From Zasmidium citrigriseum (taxonomy: Eukaryota > Ascomycota > Dothideomycetes > Mycosphaerellales > Mycosphaerellaceae): a stretch of 64,000 nucleotides of DNA. Shown piece after piece: positions 43,207 to 52,792 of the stretch. The notes beneath the pieces are model-generated. The model worked only from the letters and a program-made list of their open reading frames with translations. It was not told the DNA's origin and searched no databases. Within the stretch, counting starts at the first letter, position 1; every line of letters begins with the position of its first letter. A program made the translations under genes and the position numbers. Where the stretch lies: positions 124,001-188,000 of the forward strand of contig NHNW01000006.1 in the NCBI GenBank assembly GCA_002786025.1. The letters are read 5' to 3'.

Positions 43207-43861
43207 AAGCCCGTATATTAAGACGACGGCGTTTAGACTCGATCACGCATCGATTACAGCTCTGAACCCTCCTCAGCATCTCAGCACAACATCTAAAGTC
43301 CACTCCCGCCCATGCAATTGACAGGGATGCGCCACCATGTGTCTGCTGCTATACCTCTTTGGACCATTTTGGCATGGTCACTGGCGGTCAACTCACGGCG
43401 ATAAGGTCCGATGTCAGCGGACAGCCCTACACTAAGCGCGAAGAGAGCATGCGATCAGATGTCATCCCGGTTCTCTTCCTGCGTGTCTCTGACACGCTAA
43501 TCCGCTCTTGACGATATCCCATCCACAGCTGCTATGAACATAGGTATGTAGAAGTAGAATTGCACAGATTAGATGGCTACAGACTTTGGCACCCCAGACG
43601 GCTCCTCCGAGCTCTTCAGTCATCAATGACATCAACGGAGCAAGACCTTCTTAAATCCGAGCAGGTGGGACTTCGAACCGGCAGCTTTTCTTTAGACAAC
43701 AAGGTATTGAGGAAGATATATAACATTGCCAAAGCTCGTTGAGGTTTCCAAGAGAACGTCTTCAAGAGGATCGCCAAGGTGCACACCGCTCACGTGAACG
43801 CAGAAGATCTACTACTCCGTCCCCAATCCATCGATCTGTTCAGCACAGCGAGAACATCAAC
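43207..43861. other. intergenic region, no gene seen
   Basis: About 650 bp between EMC1 and the next plus-strand gene, with no convincing frame. It should contain the promoter of the dehydrogenase-like gene. Confidence 0.4.
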
Positions 43862-44700
43862 ATGGCGGATCAAGTCAAGTACACCCAGAAGCTCAAGGGC
43901 GACAAAGTCCTTATCATTGGCGGCTCAGCAGGTATTCCGAAACCTCATCTCAATCATGCCTCACCTGCTAACCCATCCTACCAGGCATCGGCTACGGCGC
44001 CGCAGAAGCAGCCCTCGAAAACGGCTGCACCGTAATAATCTCCTCCTCCAACCCAGACCGCGTGCAAAAAGCCATCACCAAACTCCAACAAACCTACCCA
44101 TCCGCAAAGGACCGCATCACCGGCCACGCCTGCAACCTAGGAGACGAAACGACTCTCGAACAAAACATCGCTCAACTCTTCGAGAAGACGGGAACTGGAA
44201 TCGACCATGTGATCCACACAGCAGGCGACAGCCTCGCCGTCAAAGCCCTCCCAGAAATCGACATGGAATTCATCAAGAAAGCCGGTCTGGTCCGCTTCTA
44301 CTCCGCCCTGTTCATCGGCAAATTCGCCCCCAACTACATGAACCCCGGCCCCAAATCCTCCATCACCTTGACCACCGGCGGCGTGGCCGAACGTCCAATG
44401 CCCAACTGGACCGTCGTCAACGCCTACGCCACAGGTCTCCAAGGCATGGTGCGAGGTCTGGCGCTAGATCTCAAGCCGATTCGAGTGAATCTCGTGTGTC
44501 CTGGAGCCGTGGACACGGATTTGTGGGCGGGGATGCCACAAGAGAGGAAGGAGGGGTTCTTTAAGGAAATTGCGGAGAAGTTGCCTGTGGGGAAGGTCGC
44601 GACTATTGAGGAGGTTGCGGAGAGTTATCTTTATTTGATGAGGGATCGGAATACGACGGGGACGCAGGTTGTTACTTGTGGGGGGCATTTGTTGGTTTGA
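43862..44700 (+). CDS. short-chain dehydrogenase-like protein, atypical active site
   Basis: Two exons (43862..43931, 43985..44700), 261 residues. The Rossmann nucleotide site is present as GGSAGIGYGAAEAAL, and CNLGDE, HTAGD and VCPGAVDTDLW match the SDR fold. The active site is not standard. Where the family has Tyr-x-x-x-Lys before the LVRxLAxEL helix, this protein reads V-N-A-Y-A before TGLQGMVRGLALDL. The catalytic Ser position lies in LTTGG. Tyr and Lys therefore both seem absent, so it may be a non-catalytic or differently acting member; close fungal relatives with this pattern are, as I recall, annotated simply as SDR proteins. The 53-nt intron interrupts the glycine motif. Cytosolic, cofactor choice not evident. 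Confidence 0.85.
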
Positions 44701-44932
44701 GGAAGGGGAATAGGGAGAGTTCAGAGCAGTATACGTCGTGACACCCGCGCTCCTTGTTCCGTTTCACGAGAAGTTCGTTTCTCTCTGGTGGAGTGCTCAG
44801 CTCCGAACTCTCTAATGGCTTGTTGTGCGCATAGTCTTTAACGACGAACTCGAGATTGCTGTGATATCTTCCAATGTGACCGAGTCAGGTTGCTCTCGAA
44901 CGATCTCTCCTTGCTACGCCCCTTTAGAGCCT

Positions 44933-45323
44933 TCAGGCGTTTGACTGACCGACCAAAGCATTCTGCTTCGACTGGTCAAATCCCCTTCTGCAGGTCGTCT
45001 CCTGGAGGTAAGGTAGTGAGAACAGCACTCATGGCCAGCACTGACGAGCTGCGGTAGCGGCGAGCTAGTTGTGCAGGCTCTTGTGGAGGGTGTAGGACTT
45101 GCGGAACTCGCGTTCGAATGCGCGTTGGGCTCGATGCTCTGCGACACTGGGAAAGCCGCTTCGATCATGAGGTCCAGCAGCTCGCTGGCGAGGCGAGTCA
45201 GATAGTCTTCCCCGGGCTACGACGTGTCAATACAACTTGTTCGACGCCCATCACTCCTAGGTTAAGATCATACCTGTGGAATTCCAAGAACCGACGTCGT
45301 ATGAAAGAGTCGCCCAGAGTCAT
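44933..45323 (-). CDS. possible small spliced gene, unknown
   Basis: Low-confidence candidate. A minus-strand frame reads PGEDYLTRLASELLDLMIEA followed by a Ser/Thr/Pro-rich stretch, which looks more protein-like than chance. Upstream, MTLGDSFIRRRFLEFHRYD from 45323 is in another frame and could be joined by a 41-nt intron starting GTGATG. A second intron (GTCAGT to CCTCCAG) would give a C-terminus RRGFDQSKQNALVGQSNA. No family is recognised, and the first intron is unusually short, so the model may be wrong. Confidence 0.3.
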
Positions 45324-45393
45324 TCTGATCCGGGCCATCACAACCATCGTGCGTGCTCCCTTCGGTCTCTCTCGTCAAAGCCTCTTCGTCCCT

Positions 45394-46452
45394 CTAATCA
45401 TGCTCCATAGCCCCCGCCCCAATCATAGCCGCCGTCCCAGTAATCCCACCCCTCTCCTCCTCATCCAACACAATCCCAAAATACATCTCCAATGCCTGAA
45501 TCCTCTCCTCCTCACTCTTCAACCTCCACTCAACCACCTTCTCTCCTCTTCTCCTCCACTTCACAACATCATGATTCAGCACCACGCTCCCGTCGATCTC
45601 GCCCTCTAACGCCGCTTCATTCGGTGATCCGGGGCCTTGAGGTCCGTTTCTTTCTCCGGATGTGCTGAAGCGGACTGCGACGCATTTATGCGTGAAGAAT
45701 GTGTGCCGGTTGGTTGCGGGTTCGAGATTCAGACCCACGAGGTCTTGGGGGGTGAATTCGAGGTCCGGGAAACAGTAGCATGTCGTCCAGTTCTCCACGC
45801 CTGAGTGATAGCGGTGTTGGAAGATCCAGAACTTGTGCGCTTGGTTGAGGTTTTGCGGAAGGGGAGAGTAGATTAGGCGCATCTGGGCCGGGGAGATCTG
45901 GTCTTGTGCCTCTCCGTCTACCAAAGGCATTGGCCGTGATGGGCCTGCGGGTCCGTAGCCGCCGTCCAACAAGTACTTGACACCGTCGATGGTGACGAGA
46001 TTCACAACATGTGTCCAACCTCCAAAGACTTGCATTTTTGAGCGCCAGATCCTACTCCCACACATATACACATCGAAATCCAGACTATACAGCACCAGAT
46101 GGAAGAAGTAGTTAATCTCCATGCAATACCCACCTCTTCCCTCATTGTGTACGATCTTCCTAAAGAGATGACCAGGTGAAAGGTGGACTGTATGGTGCCA
46201 GGAGTAGTGCTGGGCGAGGTTCTCCCAAGGACATTTTGCTAGATGGTGCTTTTGGAGGAGATTGAGGAAGGAGAGTTTTTCGTTGTCGGGGAGGTGGGCG
46301 ACGGAGTGCACGCGTCGGTGGTGGGGGAGTTGGATGCGGTTGAAGTAGGTTTCGAGCTCGTCGGGGGTGTATTTGTGGCGGAGGGGTGGTGTTGGGGTGG
46401 GGGATTTGGTGGGGCGTTCGATGGAGGATTGGTAGGAGTGTTGTCTTTTCAT
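45394..46452 (-). CDS. nat: arylamine N-acetyltransferase
   Basis: A single exon, 352 residues. The Cys-His-Asp triad of the NAT family is in place: Cys in GRGGYCMEINYFF, His in GGWTHVVNLV and Asp in KYLLDGGYG, in the expected order and at typical spacing. LAKCPWENLAQHYS also fits the N-terminal domain. The enzyme transfers acetyl or another acyl group from CoA to aryl amines or hydrazines. In fungi, including Fusarium, such enzymes detoxify plant benzoxazinone breakdown products or process metabolites; the acyl donor used here cannot be read. The last 70 residues, Glu/Arg rich, extend the usual length of about 300. Divergent from the DUF4267-type gene. Confidence 0.93.
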   Translation of the reverse strand: MKRQHSYQSSIERPTKSPTPTPPLRHKYTPDELETYFNRIQLPHHRRVHSVAHLPDNEKLSFLNLLQKHHLAKCPWENLAQHYSWHHTVHLSPGHLFRKIVHNEGRGGYCMEINYFFHLVLYSLDFDVYMCGSRIWRSKMQVFGGWTHVVNLVTIDGVKYLLDGGYGPAGPSRPMPLVDGEAQDQISPAQMRLIYSPLPQNLNQAHKFWIFQHRYHSGVENWTTCYCFPDLEFTPQDLVGLNLEPATNRHTFFTHKCVAVRFSTSGERNGPQGPGSPNEAALEGEIDGSVVLNHDVVKWRRRGEKVVEWRLKSEEERIQALEMYFGIVLDEEERGGITGTAAMIGAGAMEHD

Positions 46453-46960
46453 GTTCGTGGATGGGGATGTGGTGGTTTGTGAGGTGTGTGTGAAGGAGAA
46501 AAAGGGTAGAGAATATGCTTTTGGCTTTGTGGGTTAACGAAAGAGCTGGTAAGCAAGAACCTCTGGTATGCGGCGCTATCGTAGGCTATCTACGCCCTTT
46601 GGTCGTCCTGGGCCGAGTGTCGGTCTTTGACGGGTCTGGGCCACTGGAGGTGGTGATCAGCAGGTCTGCTTGGAGATTGTGCCGAATGTCAATGCCGATG
46701 CCGAGACAGATACAGTATGGTGATGAGAGTTGGATGGAGTTGAGAAGAGGTGGAGTTGTGGAGTTGGGAGAGGCGTTGACGGCAAGTCCTTCCTGTTCCT
46801 GACACTGCTCCAAGCTCCGAGCTCATGACGAGCACATCACCTCCATCGGCTTCCCTCGTCAGCGCCAACAACAACTGGCACACGACATCTTCAATCGATT
46901 CCCGCAGTGAGAGCACTGCTTTCCCAAACATCTGGCAACAACTATCGAACACACGTCAAA
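46453..46960. promoter_or_regulatory. divergent promoter, NAT / DUF4267-type gene
   Basis: A 508-bp gap between divergent start codons. No specific site recognised. Confidence 0.4.
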
Positions 46961-47416
46961 ATGTCAGCCAATCTCCGCGCCTTCCAACCCTCCCTCTTCA
47001 GCACCCTCCCCCCACCCTCCGAATGCCTCGCCATCCTCCTCGGCCTCGCAGAACTCACAGCCTTCGGCCTCACCGGCCTAACCGACCCGTCCGCCTGGTC
47101 GCAAAACTACGGCCTCCCCATCCAGACCACCAACGGCGGCGAGACCTCGACAAAACGCGCCCTAGTCCAAGCCATCGCAGCGCGCAACATCCAAAACGGC
47201 GCCTTGATCCTGACTTTGGCACTGTATACGAGGGATAGGACGGCGCTGGGAATCGCGATTGGGCTGGGTTTCATTACGACCTTGGCGGATACGCTGATTG
47301 TGAGGGCGAATGGGGTGAAGGATATGGGGTGGGGACATGCGGTGGGGATGGTGAATAGTTTGTTGATTGGGGGGAGTTTGTTGTGGTGGGGGCGGGAGGA
47401 TAAGTTCTTCAAGTGA
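46961..47416 (+). CDS. small membrane protein, DUF4267-like
   Basis: A single exon, 151 residues. Four hydrophobic segments can be counted (CLAILLGLAELTAFGL, NGALILTLALY, ALGIAIGLGFITTLADTLIV, AVGMVNSLLIGGSLLWW), separated by short polar loops. The arrangement AARNIQNGA and TLADTLIVRANG resembles the fungal DUF4267 family, small integral membrane proteins of unknown function. The start at 46961 is the first in-frame ATG. It shares a promoter region with the N-acetyltransferase. Confidence 0.8.
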   Translation: MSANLRAFQPSLFSTLPPPSECLAILLGLAELTAFGLTGLTDPSAWSQNYGLPIQTTNGGETSTKRALVQAIAARNIQNGALILTLALYTRDRTALGIAIGLGFITTLADTLIVRANGVKDMGWGHAVGMVNSLLIGGSLLWWGREDKFFK

Positions 47417-47618
47417 AGGAGAGGATAACATGGGATTGGGGGACGAGATGTGTGATATGATATGGAAATCGACAGAAAAGTATGGCAGCTTCAGAGGATG
47501 GGAACTTTTGGGATTATCGGAGGCATTACAATGTACATGGAGTTATAGAGTGGGTTGTACCAAGAGCGGTTTCGGTTCAGAATGAGGATGTGGTGCCAGT
47601 GTCGTGAGGCGCTTTCAT

Positions 47619-49415
47619 TTAGACGCTCAGCTCGGCGACTTGAGCGGTCTTAAGAGCCTCTGAGTAGGGCTCCAGTGCTGCCTTGACCTTGGTCGCCACG
47701 AGCTTGTGAACGATCTCTGGACATCTACCGATGAAGGTGGTTGGGTCGAGGAGGGACTCCAACTCTGGGATGACGGGCTCGAAGTAGGGGTTGTTTCGTA
47801 TCCGCTCGATGAGGTCGTTTGGCTTGCCCTCTTGCTTGACGACAGCGCCGGCTTGGTGAGAGAGCACACTACAAATAAGTCAGCAAAGGTCGATCGAAGT
47901 TGTGATGTGTCTGATGCTTACCGAATCTCTTCGTGAACCTCCTGTCTTGACTTGCCCTTGTCGACCATGGCCATGATGACGTTCTCAGTAGCCATGAAGG
48001 GAAGCTCTTGTTCTATGCGTTGGTTGATGACGGCCTTGTTGACGACCAAGCCGTTGGATATGTTGTTGAGCTGTGATATTATGTTAGCTCAGCCCCGTTT
48101 GGACGCTTCTATGTGAACTCACCAGAATGAGACAGGCATCCGCGCAGAGGAAAGACTCGGGAAGGGAAATACGACGGATAGCCGAATCATCCAAACTCCG
48201 CTCCAGCCACTGCGAAGCATACGTCTGCTCAGCGTCCGCACTGAAGTTGTGCAGCTTCCTTCCAAGCGAGCACAGTCGCTCCGAACGCATGGGGTTGCGC
48301 TTGTAAGCCATTGCACTTGATCCGATCTGGTCGGCTTCAAATGGCTCCTCGACCTCCTTGAACATAGCCAGATGTCTGATATCGCCACCTATCCGCTCGC
48401 AGGCACAGCCGAAAGAGCTCAAAGCGTGGAGGACGTCGACGTCGATCAGACGAGAGTACGTCTGGCTGGTAGAGATTTCAGCCTCAGCGAAGCCGGCCTT
48501 CTTAGTGACGAGTTCGTCCAGCTGCTCGACAAGCTCATGCTTGCCCTTGAAGATGGCCAAGAAACTGGCCTGCGTACCCGTCGTTCCCTTGACACCACGG
48601 AACGAATGAAGAACCTCCTCTCTCTGCCTCTCGAGTTGACGCAAGTTCCGAAGGAGGTCAGTGATCCACAGACTAGCACGCTTGCCAACAGTAACCAGCT
48701 GCGCCGGTTGTCCATGCGTATACCCCAGACACGGCAAATCCTTATACTCAATCGCAAAAGCCGCCAGTCGCTGAATGACCGCCGCCAACTTCGGCAGCAC
48801 AATATCCAGCGCATCCCTCAGAAAGATCAAATCTGCATTGTCGGTGACATAGCACGACGTCGCGCCCCAATGGATAATGCCCGCCGCTTCCGGGGCGACG
48901 ATGCCGTACGTGTGGACATGGGCCATGACATCGTGACGGCGGCGCTTCTCCTCAGTGGCGGCGGCGCCGAATTCATCGTCTGCGATCCGGACGTTGTCTT
49001 TCAGTTGCTTGATTGCCAGGTCTGAGATGGGGAGACCGAGCTCCTTTTCTGACTCTGCGAGGTAGACCCATAGTTGTCGCCAAGTGCTGAATCGGTTGCG
49101 CGGAGAGAAGATGAACTTCATCTCCGGGGAGCAGTACCTCGAATTGAGGGGGCTGTCATTCTGTTAGCCGCCATTGGGTTTGCGTATACTCTGCTTTGGT
49201 GTCGAGTGTCTCTCCGATGTTGCTGTTGACGCACAAGCAAATTTGCTAGTGGCTTTTGGCTTTTGCTTTTCATTCCTTCGCGGCAGGCCGATAGTGCTGA
49301 TTCTGTGCGTGGTATTGCTTGTAATCAAGGAGCAATTGACTCACTTTTGGTAGGTATCATGGTCGCCCGTCATCATGCTTGTTGGCATTCCACTGACTGG
49401 TTCTGCGGGAGCCAT
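47619..49415 (-). CDS. ade13: adenylosuccinate lyase
   Basis: Four exons, complement(47619..47868, 47922..48070, 48123..49152, 49345..49415), 499 residues. The enzyme cleaves SAICAR and adenylosuccinate, two steps of purine biosynthesis, releasing fumarate. Visible motifs are [19 protein letters not shown] at the N-terminus, [11 protein letters not shown] and [13 protein letters not shown] with catalytic His/Ser positions, [10 protein letters not shown], and the fumarase-lyase signature [15 protein letters not shown]. Exon one encodes only 24 residues; the first intron is 192 nt, longer than other introns here, and its removal joins TYQ to NPLNSRY. The tetrameric enzyme is cytosolic. Length is typical of fungal Ade13. 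Confidence 0.95.
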
Positions 49416-50138
49416 CTTCGTCGCGAGATCTGGGCACTGGGCAGAGAGGATTGCGGGACGTCCGAAGCGAACCTTATTTAGCTGCCGAGTGAATGACGAG
49501 TTACGAGGTAATGAAAGTGTCAAGTTTGGATGAGTTTCAATGTTTCTTCAGGTAAACTTTATAAAATCTATCACAAGTCGCTCCTTCACTCCAAGCGCAC
49601 GGATGCAGTCCGTGGAAGGAGAACCTGACATTCACATGACAGTCGCGGTGGAGAATTTTGTGGGCTCGGAATGTGGGTGCGAACTCTCAAGTGAAAAAAT
49701 TGCTTGACTAAGCTTTGAATTCGTAAACGTTCGTAGTCCAGAACTTATCAGCTCAGTCCAGCTGGGCCTGTTTGATCCACCTTCATACTGCTCTCACTTC
49801 TTCAAATAGAAGTCTTGTTACCGCCTCTTCGAAGCGACTTTGCTTCTGCACCAACACGTGCCATCTTCTCCATCTTCAATCGCCGACTTCGGTGGCAGAT
49901 CGACAGTCGTGCAACTTCCCCAGCAGTGTTCGCTGCGAAAACGAGCTTGACCGCTGAGTGTCTCCCCTGTCAAGCTTCCATACAGGTGTCCGCCAGTTCA
50001 TGTCCACAGACAGGCAGCACCGATCTTTTAGAGCCTTACCCCTCGGAGCCCGAAGCGGCTGGTGTATGCCAAGTCTTCTGTCGAAGTATCCTCCGAACAT
50101 ATGTCAAAAGCCGATCTCTTCGGCCTGCCAGTTCATTT
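49416..50138. other. intergenic region, no gene seen
   Basis: About 720 bp upstream of ADE13 and downstream of the Ser-rich gene. Plus-strand frames at 49.8-50.3 kb lack protein-like composition and overlap the gene on the other strand. Confidence 0.4.
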
Positions 50139-50909
50139 TCATCTTCTGCTCGATGGCTTCGGTACTCCTCCAAATATTCTTCTCATTCGTTCTCCAGGTC
50201 CAACCTTCCGCTGGCTAACCGATGGTGTCGAATAGCTGGTGTTCGTGCTTGCAGTGTATCCACTGCTCGAGCTCGCAGTCGTAAAAGTCGTCTCCCCAGA
50301 TGCTGTCGTAGATTCCGTCAAGGATCTGCCAGTCTCTCTTGACAATGGTTTGATGTTGTCCTCATCATCCCTAGCCACGATAGGCTCCTTTGGTCTTTCG
50401 ACTTCAGGTTGAGCCGCTGGTGGTAGTGTTTCCGGTGGTGGATGCTCAGCCATCCTTGATTTTGAAGGTCTTTGTTCTTCCGTGCGCGATGACCCAGAGT
50501 TGTTGCGCTTCCGCTGATGACCTTCACGGTCATCGCGCACGTCTCATTTCTCAAACAACCCCTTCACGGAATCCGTTATCGAGAAATCGTTGAACAGCCA
50601 TTGGTTGCTGTGCCGTCCACAGTCCGAGAAGGTGGTGCTTTGAGCTCGTGCCTTGGGCTTGCTGGTCTTGGACGAGGTCGAGGATGAGGAGGGCTTGGGA
50701 GAGGACCTTGGTGGAGACCTGCTCCTCACAGATTCGGCGGACCTGCGCATGTTCTTCATTTCAATGCTCTCGGAGGAGCTTGAAGTGCTCGAGCGGCTGA
50801 GGGAATGCATCTTTTCCTGCACCTTGACGCTGATGCTGGACTTCTTCTCGGGAGGATTGTCAAAATCTTTCTCTGAGAAATAGGTGTTGTTGGAAGAAGA
50901 GTTCGTCAT
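50139..50909 (-). CDS. Ser-rich protein; in-frame stop or retained intron
   Basis: The frame from 50909 gives 121 residues to a TGA at 50544-50546: a Ser/Thr-rich start (MTNSSSNNTYFSEKDFDNPP), a charged helix (KVQEKMHSLS), then CGRHSNQWLFNDFSITDSVK and the ending GLFEK. Directly after the TGA the same frame stays open to a stop at 50139 (125 codons), with a Ser/Thr-rich, basic ending (QRKVGPGERMRRIFGGVPKP). A 54-nt GT-AG intron (50514..50567) would remove the TGA without changing frame and give one 238-residue protein. Intron retention gives the short form. CGRHxNxWLF...DxVK resembles an ending I recall in small fungal proteins of unknown function. Both isoforms may exist. Confidence 0.65.
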
Positions 50910-52525
50910 TCGCGGGGCTAAAGCGGGTCGCAAGTGGTTTATGAGTTTGTAAAGTGATCGACAGGAGCTTAGTGAGCGTTGGTCGGAGGTTCGTAGCGTG
51001 GACGAGAGTCGGACAGGACCGAGTTGATGGAATCGCGGAAAAATAGACGACGGAGGGTCCAGCGTGCCTTTATGCTCGATCCTGAGCCCAGGCCGGTGTT
51101 GCGATTGTGCGTCTGGTTGCTGCACCTACGCTCATGTGAGGCCACTAGCGGGGCTGCCAAGGCATATCCAAGACCACGCGGTGCGTAACTGGAGCGAGTA
51201 CGGTGCTGCCGTTCGGCTGGCAGACGGTCCTCAGGCTGCCATGATATCGCTGATAGCCATTGGTCGTGGGGGCAGTCCCAGACGGGGCACCGACAGAGCG
51301 CAGGAAAAGTCGACCCGTTCGCCAAGTGAGCTGAAGACAGTGGGGGAATCTCATTGGACTGTTTACGACGAACGCTCCGGCGTGATCTGTAGGGCAGCCG
51401 GCTTGCCGTGAGACGGCCGGTCTCTGCTGGGTCCCATTGGCCTCGTTACGTGGAATCCGCTCGGCGACGATGCTCGTGACACCAACCATGCTGCACGCCG
51501 GGGCAGAATTACGTAGGACGTGCATCTGGCAGAGTTGATGGTCTGCAGGTGTTCTATTCTCGAGACTCGATGCGATGACGCATTGGCTCGCTTGCGCGGC
51601 CCGTCGCAACCGTCAGAAGTCATGTCTCCAAGCGCGAACATCGGCCAGGAACCGAACGAGCAACAACTTCAACGTGCTTCTCGACCTGCTCCAGAACACG
51701 TACAACATGTGTCACGCTTATCGACAGGTCCTGCTCAACTGTCCATGTTTAGCACATAAGTGGAAAAACATTTTCGGTGCCATCGCGGGAACGGGCAGGA
51801 GCGCGCGCGCATACGTCGAGACACAACCCAGCAAACTCTCGCCCCGGTTACTCATACCAGGAGTCAGATCACAACAGTGAACTGCTTGCGCGTCCACCGT
51901 GGAACAAGTTGCTCGATGAACGACACCGAGGACCGAACGAGCTTGCGTCGCTTTCTTGGCTGGATGAGGAACTCGCTCGGGATGCAAACACCTATTGTAA
52001 TCAGACCATGTACACTCAGCGAAGGGACGGACCTCCTTAACGTGGACTACGGCAAGGGACCGAACCTCACAGAGCTGGAAATCCAAGTCTTGATGGAACT
52101 TTTGCAAGTGGGATCTGGCAGGATTCAGGCGAAGGATGCGACTCTCTAGCAGAACCTTTGACATCAGCCATCCGCATGTCTGTTCGCATCACAAGGTGTC
52201 GATCAAAGTTGAGTGATTTTCCAGGCTGCAGCGTCGCAAGAGATGACTGTTGCGGCACGGGCGAGTAAGGGAATGCTCACAGTAGTGCGAGCGTTCGAGC
52301 TCTCTCATCCATCTTTAGGAACACCAACACGGCATCAAGTCACCCACAAGTCACATGAGCCGCAATCAGGCTTTCCTTCGAAGACCGGTGGTCAAAAGTT
52401 CAGACGCAATGCAAGCCTCGCCCAATGACCCCAACTTCGGAGACAGTCCAGCGATCGAAGACGTCTCCTGATGCAACACACTCACCTCGCGTGCATCACG
52501 CAGCGATCGACACGCTGTATCTCGC
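50910..52525. other. long intergenic region, no gene recognised
   Basis: The largest gap without a recognised gene, about 1.6 kb, between divergent genes. Frames of 115-155 codons occur at 51.1-51.6 and 51.7-52.2 kb on both strands, but they overlap each other and have no motif or codon pattern that I trust. Confidence 0.4.
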
Positions 52526-52698
52526 CTATCAACAATTTGGCCGGGCGAAGGTGCATTTCCACTGCCTATCTCAACACAACACGCTCAATGCGTGTTGTTT
52601 CTTATCGCTCTCCAACCACTGCACGAGGCACTGGGATGCATCACTGGAAAGATAAAGTTGAGGCGACCTCATGCTGGGTCAGGATTGTGCATCGATAG
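52526..52698. promoter_or_regulatory. cluster of five GATA-factor sites upstream of urea permease
   Basis: HGATAR matches (either strand) are at 52526-52531, 52566-52571, 52602-52607, 52650-52655 and 52693-52698, all within 270 bp of the permease start. In filamentous fungi the AreA/Nit2 GATA activator uses this motif for nitrogen-catabolite genes, which fits the transporter downstream. Binding is inferred. Confidence 0.5.
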
Positions 52699-52792
52699 CA
52701 CTCTGTGACAGTCTCAATATCAGGCCAAGCCATATCAATGTAAGTCTACGACTCTCCTCTTCTGCTTATCCCTTTAAGTCTTCGCTTCAAAA

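Noticed and set aside
43660..43700. Possible tRNA B-box-like sequence on the minus strand
   Set aside because: The flanking bases do not pair as a T-stem and no A-box or acceptor stem can be drawn.
49815..50342. 175-codon plus-strand frame
   Set aside because: It overlaps antisense with the Ser-rich gene and has no protein-like composition.
51718..52164. Overlapping frames of about 130-150 codons on both strands
   Set aside because: Neither has a motif, signal or codon pattern favouring it, and each is explained as a shadow of the other.
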